Source: Longimicrobium sp.
GTDB lineage: Bacteria > Gemmatimonadota > Gemmatimonadetes > Longimicrobiales > Longimicrobiaceae
DNA: 61,739 nucleotides
Direction of reading: 5' to 3'
NCBI GenBank assembly: GCA_036387335.1
Contig: DASVTZ010000178.1
Span: 1 to 61,739, forward strand
Made by a program: the position numbers and the translations under genes. The notes beneath the pieces are model-generated. The model was not told the DNA's origin, did not search any database, and saw nothing but the letters and a program-made list of their open reading frames with translations. How positions within the stretch are numbered: position 1 is the first letter of the stretch; each line of letters begins with the position of its first letter. Below are positions 26,139 to 34,397 of this stretch, piece after piece.

Positions 26139-26858
26139 TCACCCGGCAGCATCATCCCGCCGGGTGGCCGCGCCATAGGCCACCGCCGCCACGGCGAGCC
26201 CCGCCATTCCGCCCACCGCCGCGTACCCCAGCGCCACCACGGGGCCGGCGTGCAGGCGGCGCGCACCGTTCAGCATCGCGGTGAGCGCGGCGAACGCCAC
26301 CATCGCGCCGGCCACACGCAGCGCCGCTTTCCGCTCGCCCGGAGCATACCGCCGCGCCTCGGCGGGGTGGCTTCGCACCCACGCGCGCACCCAGAACGCG
26401 ATCACTACCGCGCCCACCAGCGTGGAAACGTGCTGCAGCACGTGATATACGGGCACGCCCGCCACCATCTCGCGCAGCAGCGGCGAATCGACGGCCAGGT
26501 CCGCGCTTCCGTGCGTGACGGAGTCCCACAGCACGTGCGTCACCGCACCCGCCAGCACCGCCACGGCCGACGCGAGCCATCCATGGCGCGGCGCGGGCGA
26601 GCGCAGTCCCCCGGGGAGGTGCCGCATGGCCGTGGGGCGCACCAGCGCGCGGAACACGGCGCACGCCACCAGGCCGACCGGAAGGCAGAACAGGAAGAGG
26701 CCGAGCGGCGTGTGCCCGAAGCGGCCGTACACCCGCAATCTCAGGATGTATTCGAAGTCCGGCGCCATCGTACCCAGCACCAGCGCGTCCAGCGGCAGCC
26801 GCGGCGCCACACGCCTCACCAGCCACGCGGCCGCGGGATGCGAAACGGTCAGCGGCAA
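26139..26858 (-). CDS. DUF4184 family membrane protein
   Basis: A membrane protein with about six hydrophobic segments. The start region LPLTVSHPAAAWL and the stretch LPLDALVLGTMAPDFEYIL match DUF4184, a family of unknown function with conserved His/Asp in the membrane. Later GAVTHVLWDSVTHG keeps another His/Asp pair typical of the family (residues about 110-125). The TTG at 26858, just after GGGGGA, begins 3 codons before the conserved SHPAA. A TTG at 26885 is also possible and would add 9 residues. It is separated from the BCCP gene by a palindrome. Confidence 0.7.
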   Translation of the reverse strand: MPLTVSHPAAAWLVRRVAPRLPLDALVLGTMAPDFEYILRLRVYGRFGHTPLGLFLFCLPVGLVACAVFRALVRPTAMRHLPGGLRSPAPRHGWLASAVAVLAGAVTHVLWDSVTHGSADLAVDSPLLREMVAGVPVYHVLQHVSTLVGAVVIAFWVRAWVRSHPAEARRYAPGERKAALRVAGAMVAFAALTAMLNGARRLHAGPVVALGYAAVGGMAGLAVAAVAYGAATRRDDAAG

Positions 26859-26889
26859 CGGTCCCCCAGTTCCGGATAGTAACAACTGG

Positions 26890-26962
26890 TCTCACGCGGA
26901 GGCGCGGAGACACGGAGAGAACTTCGCGTGCTCTCTCAGCGGCTCCGCGCCGCCGCGTGAGA
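26890..26962. repeat. CACGCGG palindromic repeat
   Basis: TCTCACGCGG at 26890-26899 is the exact reverse complement of CCGCGTGAGA at 26953-26962, with further pairing inside (CGCGGAG and CTCCGCG). It lies between the BCCP gene and the DUF4184 gene and could stop transcription, although no T-run follows. Its relatives are at 5415-5516 and 37059-37142. Confidence 0.6.
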
Positions 26963-26975
26963 CTGCTGTTAGGAT

Positions 26976-27473
26976 CTATTCGAGGACGATCAGCGTGGCG
27001 CCTTTGTCCACCGTCTGCCGCTCCTGCACCGCGATCTTGGCGACGACACCGTCCGCGGGCGCCTTGAGCTCGTTCTCCATCTTCATCGCTTCCACGATGA
27101 TGACGCCCTGCCCCGCCTTGACCGCCTGCCCCACCTCCACCTCGATCTTGACCACCATGCCGGGCATCGGCGCCACGATCTCCTTGCTCGCCTCGTCCTC
27201 GGTCGCGCCGGTCATCTCGCGGATGGCGCGGGTGCGCTCGTCCACGGCGTCGGCGGCGAAGCGTCGGCCGCCCATCGTGATCTGCCAGCGCCCCTTGCGG
27301 TCGCCGGCGTGCGCGGTGAGGGTGTGCGAGCGCCCGCCCGCGATCAGGCTGCGCACGGGGGTGCCGGGGAGGTGCGCGAGCTGCGCGTGCACGGGAGTAC
27401 CGTCCACCATGGGCGTCGCGCCGGTGAGGTCCACCTCCAGCGTGCGGTCGCCGATCGTCACGAAGTAGCGCAT
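26976..27473 (-). CDS. Biotin carboxyl carrier domain protein
   Basis: A 165-residue protein. Residues 95-165 form the biotinyl domain with EAMKMEN and Lys131 as biotin attachment site. The first 90 residues are a short beta-rich linker domain like that in acyl-CoA carboxylase alpha subunits. It works with the biotin carboxylase encoded two genes upstream and the carboxyltransferase at 35408. The separate carrier protein indicates a three-part acyl-CoA carboxylase, probably for propionyl- or acetyl-CoA. It is biotinylated by the BirA-type ligase at 45444. Confidence 0.9.
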   Translation of the reverse strand: MRYFVTIGDRTLEVDLTGATPMVDGTPVHAQLAHLPGTPVRSLIAGGRSHTLTAHAGDRKGRWQITMGGRRFAADAVDERTRAIREMTGATEDEASKEIVAPMPGMVVKIEVEVGQAVKAGQGVIIVEAMKMENELKAPADGVVAKIAVQERQTVDKGATLIVLE

Positions 27474-27474
27474 G

Positions 27475-28800
27475 TCAGCTCGGGTCAGCGTTGGACCGCA
27501 GCTCCGCCACGCTCTCCACGTGCGCGGTCTGCGGAAAAAGGTCGAAGGAGCGGATCCTCACCAGCGTGTACGCGGACGACAGCCTCTTCAGGTCGCGCGC
27601 CAGCGTCGCCGGGTTGCACGAGACGTAGAGGATGCGCTCCGCACGCGCCGCCACGAGCGCATCCGCCACCTCCGCCGCGATGCCGGCGCGGGGCGGGTTC
27701 AGGATGACGAGATCGGCGGGGAGGTGCTGGCGGATCAGCTCCTCGACAGGCCCCTCCACGAACTCGGCGCCGGGCGGGGCGGCCGCGATCGCCGCCTCCA
27801 CCGCCTGTGGGTCCAGTTCGATGCCGACTACATGGGCGCCGTCCCGTGCGAAGCGGCGGGCGTGGAGGCCCACGCCGCAGTACGCATCCACCACGCGCAG
27901 CCCCGCGACGTCGCCCGCGCGCTCCAGGACGTGCGCCTCCAGCAGCGCGGCGGCCTCGCGGTTCACCTGCAGGAAGGCGGTGCCGCTCAGCTCCACCGTC
28001 TCGTCGCCCCACGTCTCCGGCAGCCCCGGCGAGCCCGCGATCAGCTCCGGCGACGCCTCGCGCGGCCGGTGCCAGACGGCGACCAGGCCGGGGACGCGCT
28101 CCATCAGCTCGTCGGGCCGGCCGGGGGTGAAGCCGCCCTCCACCAGCAGCGACACCTCACCGCTCGCCGTCGCGCGCAGCGTGAGCCGCAGCCGCTCGCC
28201 GGAGGGAAGGAGTCGCGCGTCGGGGCCCCAGTTGGCGCGGATGGCGTCCCACACACGGGCGATCGGCTCCTCGGGGAGGAGGCACGAGCCCTCGATGTCC
28301 ACCACCTCGTCCGGCTCGCCCAGGCCGTGGAAGCCGGCCTCCACCCGCCCGTTCTCCCGCCGCCGCAGGGCGAAGGAGACGCGATTGCGGTAGCGGAACT
28401 CGCGCGGCGAGGGCACCACCTCGGGCGGCTCCGTCGGCACCCCGCCGATGCGCGTGAGGGCGTCCGCGACGATGCGGGCCTTGGCGCGGAGCTGCGCATC
28501 GTACGGCATGTGCTCCAGCGTGCACCCGCCGCAGCGCGCGTAGTGCGGGCACGGCGCATCCCGCCGCTCGGGCGACGGTTCCAGCACGCGCAGAAGGCGG
28601 CCGCGCGCCCAACGGTCGCGCTTCTCGGTCAGCGCGACCTCGGCCAGGTCGCCGGGGGCGGTGCGGTGCACGAAGACGACGCGCCCGTCCGGGAGCCGCC
28701 CCACCCCTTCCCCGCCCCCCGCGATGGAGTCGATGCGCACCCGCACCGGCCGCGGCGGCTCGCGGCGCGCGACCGGCCGCCTCGCCCGCGGACCCTTCAA
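27475..28800 (-). CDS. 23S rRNA (uracil-5-)-methyltransferase, RlmD family
   Basis: From TTG 28800 it is 441 residues. An N-terminal TRAM domain (VRIDSIAGGGEGVGRLPDGR) is followed by the 4Fe-4S site CPHYARCGGC with a fourth Cys in EGSC. The SAM-binding VVDAYCGVGLHA, NPPRAG and the catalytic SCNPATLARDL come next. These are all marks of RumA/RlmD/RlmC enzymes; the exact target uridine is not known. TTG overlaps the upstream carboxylase stop as TTGA and has GGAGACGGGG before it, which is why this start was chosen. It is sandwiched inside the carboxylase operon. Confidence 0.88.
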   Translation of the reverse strand: MKGPRARRPVARREPPRPVRVRIDSIAGGGEGVGRLPDGRVVFVHRTAPGDLAEVALTEKRDRWARGRLLRVLEPSPERRDAPCPHYARCGGCTLEHMPYDAQLRAKARIVADALTRIGGVPTEPPEVVPSPREFRYRNRVSFALRRRENGRVEAGFHGLGEPDEVVDIEGSCLLPEEPIARVWDAIRANWGPDARLLPSGERLRLTLRATASGEVSLLVEGGFTPGRPDELMERVPGLVAVWHRPREASPELIAGSPGLPETWGDETVELSGTAFLQVNREAAALLEAHVLERAGDVAGLRVVDAYCGVGLHARRFARDGAHVVGIELDPQAVEAAIAAAPPGAEFVEGPVEELIRQHLPADLVILNPPRAGIAAEVADALVAARAERILYVSCNPATLARDLKRLSSAYTLVRIRSFDLFPQTAHVESVAELRSNADPS

Positions 28801-30302
28801 CCCCGTCTCCAGCCCGCGCGGCTCTTCCACGCACTCCCGCCGCCCGTGGAGGTGGACCCCTGTGGGCGCGGAACCGAGCGCTGATTGCGGCGCTCCTCCT
28901 CCAGCAGCGCGGCGGCGAGAGCGGCGGCGCGGATCAGCTCCTCGTCCGTGCTCTCGCCCAGCAGCTCGGCCTCGTGCTTCTCCAGGTACTTGATGTCGAG
29001 ACGGCCGGCGCGGAAGTCCGCCTCGTCCATCACGCGCAGGTGGAAGGGGACGCTGGTGTCCACGCCCTCCAGCCGCAACTCCAGCAGCGCCCGCTTCATC
29101 CGGTCGATCGCCTCGATGCGGGTGGGCGCGTGGACGATCAGCTTGGCGAGCATGGGATCGTAGAAGAGCCCCACCTCCACCCCCGTCGCGATGCCGCCGT
29201 CCCAGCGCACGCCCGGCCCGGAGGGGAGCGTCAGGTTCCCGATGCGGCCCGTCGATGGCAGGAAGTTGTTGGCGGGGTCCTCGGAGGTGATGCGGCACTC
29301 GATGGCGTGCCCGTTCCAGGTGATGTCGTCCTGGGTGAAGGGGAGCGCCTCGCCCGCCGCCACGCGGATCTGCCACTGCACCAGGTCCACCCCCGTCACC
29401 AGCTCGGTTACGGGGTGCTCCACCTGGATGCGCGTGTTCATCTCAAGGAAGTAGAACTCGCCGTTCTGGTAGAGGCACTCCACCGTGCCGGCGCCCTCGT
29501 AGCTCACCGCGCGCGCCGCCGCGACGGCCATCTCCCCCATCGCGCGGCGCTCGTCCGGCGTGAGGACGGCGCTGGGGGCTTCCTCGATCAGCTTCTGGTG
29601 GCGGCGCTGGATGGAGCACTCGCGCTCGCCCAGGTGCAGCGTGTTGCCGTGGCGGTCGGCCAGGAGCTGGATCTCGATGTGGCGCGGCCCCTCCAGGTAC
29701 TTCTCCACGTACACGGAGCGGTCGCCGAACGCGGACTGCGCCTCGTTGCCGGCGGCCTCGAAGGCGCGCTCGATCTCGTCCTCGCTGGCCACGATGCGCA
29801 TCCCCTTCCCGCCTCCACCCGCCGCCGCCTTGAGGAGCACCGGATAGCCGATCTCCCCCGCCACCGTGCGCGCCTCCGCCGCGTCGCGCAGCGCCTCTTT
29901 GGTGCCGGGCACGACGGGGACGCCGGCGTCGATCATCCGCGAACGCGCCGCCGTCTTGTCGCCCATCGCGGTGACCGCCTCGGGCGAGGGGCCGATGAAG
30001 ACGAGCCCCGCGTCGCGCACCGCCTGGATGAACGGGGCGCGCTCGCTGAGGAAGCCGTAGCCGGGGTGGATCGCCTCGGCGCCGCACGCCTTCGCCACCT
30101 CGATCAGCACGTCCGCGCGCAGGTAGCTCTGCGCGGAGGGCGGCGGGCCGATCAGGTACGCCTCGTCGGCGGCGAGCACGTGGGGGGCCAGGCGGTCTGC
30201 CTCGGAGTAGACCGCCACGGCCTCGATGCCCAGCTCGTGCGCGGCGCGGATCACGCGCAGTGCGATCTCACCGCGGTTGGCTACCAGGATCTTCTTGAAC
30301 AC
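28797..30302 (-). CDS. Acyl-CoA carboxylase, biotin carboxylase subunit
   Basis: A 501-residue ATP-grasp enzyme that carboxylates biotin on the carrier protein using bicarbonate and ATP. Features are the N-terminal KKILVANRGEIALRVIRAA, the ATP loop AAAGGGGKGMRIV, EKYLEGPRHIEIQ, FLEMNTRIQVEHPVTE and the C-terminal domain. It ends with about 40 residues of Ala-rich and low-complexity sequence beyond the family end. GTG 30302 begins directly before the conserved FKKILVANRGE. The next gene's TTG overlaps its stop. It could serve acetyl- or propionyl-CoA; the mutase nearby favours propionyl-CoA. Confidence 0.93.
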   Translation of the reverse strand: MFKKILVANRGEIALRVIRAAHELGIEAVAVYSEADRLAPHVLAADEAYLIGPPPSAQSYLRADVLIEVAKACGAEAIHPGYGFLSERAPFIQAVRDAGLVFIGPSPEAVTAMGDKTAARSRMIDAGVPVVPGTKEALRDAAEARTVAGEIGYPVLLKAAAGGGGKGMRIVASEDEIERAFEAAGNEAQSAFGDRSVYVEKYLEGPRHIEIQLLADRHGNTLHLGERECSIQRRHQKLIEEAPSAVLTPDERRAMGEMAVAAARAVSYEGAGTVECLYQNGEFYFLEMNTRIQVEHPVTELVTGVDLVQWQIRVAAGEALPFTQDDITWNGHAIECRITSEDPANNFLPSTGRIGNLTLPSGPGVRWDGGIATGVEVGLFYDPMLAKLIVHAPTRIEAIDRMKRALLELRLEGVDTSVPFHLRVMDEADFRAGRLDIKYLEKHEAELLGESTDEELIRAAALAAALLEEERRNQRSVPRPQGSTSTGGGSAWKSRAGWRRG

Positions 30303-30410
30303 GCGTTCCGGAGGTGCTCGGTTCGGCCCCGCGCGCGCGGGGCGTTTCGTGGTGCGCGACAGCGCGGCAAGGTACAGCGCCCGCACTGGTTCCGCGAGCC
30401 GCCCCTTCCC

Positions 30411-30508
30411 CCCGGCCCCCTCCCCCGCCCGCGGGGGCGCAGGGCGGGCGAGGGGGAGAACTCCGCTCGCCGCGCCAAACCCGTGGGGGCGCGATTGATC
30501 GCGCCCGT
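30411..30508. repeat. Repeat pair before the biotin carboxylase gene
   Basis: At 30418-30462 is the CCCCCGCCCGCGGGGGCGCA repeat also seen at 5298 and 41242. At 30482-30508 is a GTGGGGGCGCGATTGATCGC copy of the GCGCGAT palindrome. They lie in the 227-base spacer upstream of the carboxylase start (minus strand) and after the RDD gene's end. No promoter was recognised in the spacer. Confidence 0.6.
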
Positions 30509-30529
30509 CCGTCGCACCGGCGCGACCAG

Positions 30530-31183
30530 TCAGCGGTAGAGGACCAGCGTTCCCGCGATCTTGTCGTGCAGCGCCTGTTTGCGCGAGGAGAGTCCCGCCA
30601 TCACGTACCCGATCCCCAGCGTCCAGCCGGACACGAACTCGGCGAGGCAGCGCCCCGTCGCGTGGTCGAAGGTGATGCGCCGCCCCTGCAGGTCGGTGAC
30701 CTGGATCCCCACCGCGCGCTTGCCGATCGTCGCCTGCCATGGGGACGCGTGGAACGCGGACCGGTAGGCCAGGTGCACGAACACGGTCAGGGCGAGCGAC
30801 GCCAGGTTCACCCAGAGATCCGCCGCCGGGTCGCCCGTTCTTTCCTCGATGAGAAGGCTTCGGAGGTATTTGAGCGGGATTAGGAGGACCATGGAGTCGA
30901 TCAGGATGGCGGCGAAGCGAATCCAGAACCCGGCGAACCGCGTCACCGTCGCCGTCCTCGCCAGCGGCGCCTGGTAGCCCGGCGGCCGCGGCAAGCTGGA
31001 GAGCGCGAGCCCCGGAAGGCCGCGGATCTCGATCCACTGCGGCGCGCCCGGATACCAGGCCCAGTCGCCCGGCGAGAACCGCCCCTCCCCCACCAGGTCC
31101 CTCACCTGGTCCATCGTGTATGGGCCGCTGCGGTCGCCGCCGCGGCCGAGATAGATCTCGTGAGGAGTGGCCTGAGTGTCCAT
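30530..31183 (-). CDS. RDD family membrane protein with GYF-like domain
   Basis: A 217-residue protein. Residues about 8-58 (YLGRGGDRSGPYTMDQVRDL and WAWYPGAPQWIEI) form a GYF_2-type domain, often a peptide-binding module at the cytoplasmic side. Then come three membrane helices of the RDD domain, beginning RFAGFWIRFAAILIDS, with GKRAVGIQVTD as its second motif. RDD proteins are often linked to ion or solute exchange, but this one is uncharacterised. It is followed by the DinB gene on the same strand, which ends 6 bases upstream of its ATG. Confidence 0.85.
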   Translation of the reverse strand: MDTQATPHEIYLGRGGDRSGPYTMDQVRDLVGEGRFSPGDWAWYPGAPQWIEIRGLPGLALSSLPRPPGYQAPLARTATVTRFAGFWIRFAAILIDSMVLLIPLKYLRSLLIEERTGDPAADLWVNLASLALTVFVHLAYRSAFHASPWQATIGKRAVGIQVTDLQGRRITFDHATGRCLAEFVSGWTLGIGYVMAGLSSRKQALHDKIAGTLVLYR

Positions 31184-31189
31184 GGATGC

Positions 31190-31723
31190 TCAGGCGAGGG
31201 AGTAGCGGGTGCGCAGGATCTCCAGGTGGTGCGCCACGTGCCCGGCGATGATGTACGCCAGCGCCCGCGCCGTGATCGGCGCCTCGCTCGCGGTCCCCAC
31301 GCGGCCGGCCGCCTCGGCGTCGAAGCCGCGCAGCAGGAGCAGGCTGGCGCGGCGCACCGTCTCCCACTCCTCCACGAGCGAAGGGAGCGGGCGCGCGTCG
31401 AAGCCCGCGGTCGCCACGAAGCTGTTCTCGTCGAATCCCGGCAGCGGCGTGGTGTCGCCCCGTGCGATGCGGAGCGCGCGGTACGCCATGATGCGCTCCG
31501 TGTCCGCCAGGTGACCGGCGACCTCCTTGACGCTCCACTTCCCGGGCGCGTACCGGAACATCGCCTCCTCCTCGGAAAGGCCGCGCAGCAGACCCGACAC
31601 CTCCTGGATCTGCGCCTCCAGCCGCCTCAGCAGGTCGCCCTGCGACGCAAGCGCGACGTAGCCGGCATAAAAGGACGCGTATTCGCCTTCAGCGGGGGGC
31701 GAAAAGGTGGCGGTGATCTCCAA
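31190..31723 (-). CDS. DinB family metal-dependent protein
   Basis: From TTG 31723 it is 177 residues. It has the four-helix bundle of DinB/YfiT proteins with metal-binding His residues in EVAGHLADTE (first) and AGHVAHHLEILR (second and third). DinB-like proteins are often thiol-S-transferases that use bacillithiol or mycothiol. The bshA gene in this window makes a bacillithiol-linked role plausible. TTG was chosen because AGGAG lies 8 bases upstream. An upstream in-frame extension lacks similarity. Confidence 0.8.
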   Translation of the reverse strand: MEITATFSPPAEGEYASFYAGYVALASQGDLLRRLEAQIQEVSGLLRGLSEEEAMFRYAPGKWSVKEVAGHLADTERIMAYRALRIARGDTTPLPGFDENSFVATAGFDARPLPSLVEEWETVRRASLLLLRGFDAEAAGRVGTASEAPITARALAYIIAGHVAHHLEILRTRYSLA

Positions 31724-31869
31724 GGACGGGCTCCTGATAATCGTGGGGCAGAGGGGCTGCGCAGGTGAAACTACGGATGCCCGCGCTGTGCTGCCAGCCG
31801 GGGCGCGCAAGCACGGGAGTTGCGCGGGTCCGCGCGCATCGTACGACGCACTCCAACGCCGGCACCGCC

Positions 31870-32052
31870 ATGAAGAACGACTACCAGGATCCACCCATCA
31901 ACACCCGGCGTGGCCGCGTGAGCACCTGGATCGCGCTCCTCCTGATCGCGCTGGTGCTGGGCTTCATCATCTGGTTCTCCGTGGCCCACTGGGGCCCCGG
32001 CGATGCGCGCCACGAAGCGTTCGCACGCCCAGCGGCTGGGGTGACGGCGTGA
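31870..32052 (+). CDS. Small single-pass membrane protein
   Basis: A 60-residue protein with a basic N-terminus (NTRRGRV), one membrane helix at about 20-40 (WIALLLIALVLGFIIWFS) and a short polar tail. The stop TGA overlaps the ATG of the serine hydrolase gene by one base, so they are probably coupled. No known family was recognised. The ribosome binding site is weak. Confidence 0.55.
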   Translation: MKNDYQDPPINTRRGRVSTWIALLLIALVLGFIIWFSVAHWGPGDARHEAFARPAAGVTA

Positions 32053-33320
32053 TGCGCAGCCATTCACCCGTGCCGTCCATCCGCCGCCTCGCGCTCGTCC
32101 TCCTCCTCCTGGCCGGCGCGCCACAGGGAGCCGCCCTCGCGCAGCGCCCCGCCGCGCAGCCGCGCAACGCCTACTATCCCGGCCCCGGCGACGACTGGCA
32201 GCGGCGCACGCCCGCGCAGGCCGGGCTGGACTCGGCGCGGCTCCAGGAAGCGGTGCGCTTCGCCATCGCCAGCGAGTCGAAGGCTCCGCGCGACCTGGAG
32301 CTCGCCCACTACCAGACCTTCGGACGCGAGCCGTTCGGCGAGGCGGTGGGCCCCTTCCAGCCGCGTGGCGACCCCACGGGGATGATCATCCGCAACGGCT
32401 ACATCGTGGCCGAATGGGGCGATCCGTACCGCGTGGACATGACCTTCAGCGTCACCAAGAGCTTCCTCTCGAGCGTGGTGGGCGTGGCGTTCGACCGCGG
32501 GCTGATCCGCGACCTGCGCGCACCCGTGTGGCGCTCCATGGCCCCGGTGATGGTGATCCCTGCCGGCGGCGCGCGCCACGATGCAGGCATGGGCGCGGGC
32601 ACGCCGCTGCGCCCCTTCGACACGCCGCACAACCGCCGCATCACCTGGGACGACCTCCTGCGCCAGACGAGCGACTGGGAGGGGACGCTCTGGGGCAAGC
32701 CGGAGTGGGCGGACCGTCCCAGCCAGACGCCGTCCGAGTGGCTCACGCGCCCGCGCAAGGACCCCGGCACCGCCTACGAGTACAACGACGTGCGCGTGAA
32801 CGTCCTGGCGCTCGCCGCGCTCAACGTGCTGCGCCGCCCCCTGCCGCAGGTGCTGCGCGAGGAGGTGATGGACCCCATCGGCGCGTCGCCGTCGTGGCGC
32901 TGGACGGGGTATGAGAACTCGTGGGTGCTGATGGACGGGGTGGCGGTGCAGTCGGTGAGCGGCGGGGGGCACTGGGGCGGCGGGATGTTCATCAGCGCGC
33001 GGGACATGGCGCGCTTTGGCTACCTGACGCTGCGCCGCGGCCGCTGGCGCGACCGCCAGATCCTCTCGGAGGAGTGGGTGCGGATGGCGCTCACCCCCAC
33101 CGCGCCGGAGCCGGGCTACGGCTTCATGAACTGGTTCCTGAACACCGACCGCAAGCGCCTCCCCAGCGCCCCCGCGTCGGCCTTCATGCACCTGGGCAAC
33201 GGCACCAACGTCATTTACGTAGACCCCGAGAACGACCTCGTCATCGTCGCCCGCTGGATCGAGCAAAACGCCATCGACGGCATCGTCCAGCGCGTGCTCG
33301 CGGCCCGCACCGCGCGGTAG
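32052..33320 (+). CDS. Serine hydrolase, beta-lactamase/EstB family
   Basis: A 422-residue exported enzyme with a signal peptide ending about residue 31 (LAQ). The SxxK motif is Ser133-Val-Thr-Lys136, Y244-N-D246 stands in the place of YxN, and HLGNG near the C-terminus takes the place of the KTG/HTG loop. This matches the large class C-like serine hydrolase family, which includes esterases and D-amino acid peptidases as well as true beta-lactamases. No sign points to antibiotic hydrolysis. It overlaps a small membrane protein gene and is followed by a terminator. Confidence 0.88.
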   Translation: MRSHSPVPSIRRLALVLLLLAGAPQGAALAQRPAAQPRNAYYPGPGDDWQRRTPAQAGLDSARLQEAVRFAIASESKAPRDLELAHYQTFGREPFGEAVGPFQPRGDPTGMIIRNGYIVAEWGDPYRVDMTFSVTKSFLSSVVGVAFDRGLIRDLRAPVWRSMAPVMVIPAGGARHDAGMGAGTPLRPFDTPHNRRITWDDLLRQTSDWEGTLWGKPEWADRPSQTPSEWLTRPRKDPGTAYEYNDVRVNVLALAALNVLRRPLPQVLREEVMDPIGASPSWRWTGYENSWVLMDGVAVQSVSGGGHWGGGMFISARDMARFGYLTLRRGRWRDRQILSEEWVRMALTPTAPEPGYGFMNWFLNTDRKRLPSAPASAFMHLGNGTNVIYVDPENDLVIVARWIEQNAIDGIVQRVLAARTAR

Positions 33321-33329
33321 CCAAACGAA

Positions 33330-33361
33330 GAGAGGGCGCGAAAATCTCTCCGCGCCCTCTC
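33330..33361 (+). terminator. Terminator of the serine hydrolase gene
   Basis: GAGAGGGCGCG at 33330-33340 pairs perfectly with CGCGCCCTCTC at 33351-33361 across a 10-base loop. It is 10 bases after the stop and ends the plus-strand unit. Only a weak T-rich stretch follows. Confidence 0.65.
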
Positions 33362-33391
33362 CGTTGCATCCAGACCCCCTCCCTTCTTCGC

Positions 33392-33580
33392 TTACTCACC
33401 CGGCCGGGGATAGACCACCCGGTCGTCCACCTTCTTCCGGTTCCCCGCGAGATCGGCGGCGCCAAACATGATGTCGTTCACCCCGGCCGCCAGCAGGATC
33501 GTGAGCCTCGTCCCGTACGCCCGCTGTGCGGTGATCATATATGATGCGGCAAGTACCTGTTCAAACCACAAAGCATCGGC
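33392..33580 (-). CDS. Short reading frame, possible C-terminal gene remnant
   Basis: An ATG at 33538 opens a 48-residue frame ending at 33392. In the same frame the reading stays open upstream to the stop codon of the next gene at 33581-33583. The sequence has LTILLAAGVNDIMFGAADLAGNRKK, reminiscent of the last strand of a bacterial Ig-like domain (G-N-x-I..A.D.AGN). It may be the tail of a larger exported protein lost by rearrangement at the edge of this AT-richer island. A real small gene is also possible. Confidence 0.3.
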   Translation of the reverse strand, partial: ADALWFEQVLAASYMITAQRAYGTRLTILLAAGVNDIMFGAADLAGNRKKVDDRVVYPRPGE

Positions 33581-33883
33581 CTACTCCTCGCGCCAACTGG
33601 TGGCGAGCTCGCCAGCAGCGCGTTCCAACGCATCGCCCAGCAGGCGCTCGTATTCATCGATGATAGCAAAGCGGTCCAGCTCCCGCCCCGCGATATCGCA
33701 AGCGACGTTGAACGGCTCGTCATGGTACACCATCTCGTCAGGGCTCGGCAGAGGAGACTGCGCGATCCGGTGCCGAAAGGCTGCAACTCCGCTCATCGCT
33801 TCCTCGTGCGTGAACCCGTGGTAGCGGACCAGGCACTCGATGGTCGCGAGCCAGAAGGCGTCTACTTCAAGTTCCGGGATCAT
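33581..33883 (-). CDS. Small acidic protein beside a DUF3990 toxin gene
   Basis: A 100-residue, acidic and helical protein. It starts 17 bases inside the end of the DUF3990 gene, so the two are translated from one message. It shows VDAFWLATIECLVRYHGFTH and a YHDEPFNVACDIAG stretch, but no family I can name with confidence. By position, size and charge it is a candidate antitoxin. The region uses more A/T than its surroundings. Confidence 0.6.
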   Translation of the reverse strand: MIPELEVDAFWLATIECLVRYHGFTHEEAMSGVAAFRHRIAQSPLPSPDEMVYHDEPFNVACDIAGRELDRFAIIDEYERLLGDALERAAGELATSWREE

Positions 33884-34397
33884 AGCAGCTCCAGGGCACG
33901 CTGTTCAGGACCTGCTCTGCCGCGCCGGTATGGAAGCAGATCTGGTCCATGTTCTCGTACGCGCTTCTCAGGTGGTAGTTCCTGGAAACGGGACCCGCGA
34001 CCACGTCGTACATCGTGCGTTGGCCGCCGCGGCGCGCATGCGTTTTCGCGCCGCGCCGGCAATGAAAAACGAAGCTCCAGAAGTCATCCGCGCCCTCGTC
34101 GCCCCGCACGAAGAACAGGCACTCGAGCGAAGCGAGGTCGTCGCGACTCACCCCAGCGAAGGCGACGACTGGCTTGTCCTTGCGACCTGCGGCGAGACGA
34201 GTTGCCCACCTCATCGCTTGATCGCGATCCAGCGTCGCATAGAAGCCGCGTCCGAAATCAGTACCGTCACGCCCGCGGCCGACCTGAACTCCGTCGCGCG
34301 CGATCTCCAGGTACCGCGTGAAGAGCGTGCCGTGGTACAGTACGAGTGGATCGTTCCGCCACCGTGGCGGCGGGTCCGGCGTGTGTCGAATCATCAA
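33867..34397 (-). CDS. DUF3990 protein, predicted ADP-ribosyltransferase toxin
   Basis: A 176-residue protein. LVLYHGTLFTRYLEIARDG at 18-36 and GTDFGRGFYATLDRDQAMRW at 45-64 are the two conserved blocks of DUF3990, a family predicted to have an ADP-ribosyltransferase fold (His in YHGT, then a second motif with FGRGFY). A Glu that would complete the active site was not assigned. The gene overlaps the following small gene by 17 bases, like many toxin/antitoxin pairs, though the usual partner of the family is a DUF3791 protein. Two start codons (34397 and 34394) adjoin. Confidence 0.75.
   Translation of the reverse strand: MMIRHTPDPPPRWRNDPLVLYHGTLFTRYLEIARDGVQVGRGRDGTDFGRGFYATLDRDQAMRWATRLAAGRKDKPVVAFAGVSRDDLASLECLFFVRGDEGADDFWSFVFHCRRGAKTHARRGGQRTMYDVVAGPVSRNYHLRSAYENMDQICFHTGAAEQVLNSVPWSCYDPGT

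Noticed and set aside
32052-33320. True beta-lactamase for antibiotic resistance
   Set aside because: The SxxK family is broad, the YxN and KTG motifs are altered, and nothing in the context indicates drug resistance.
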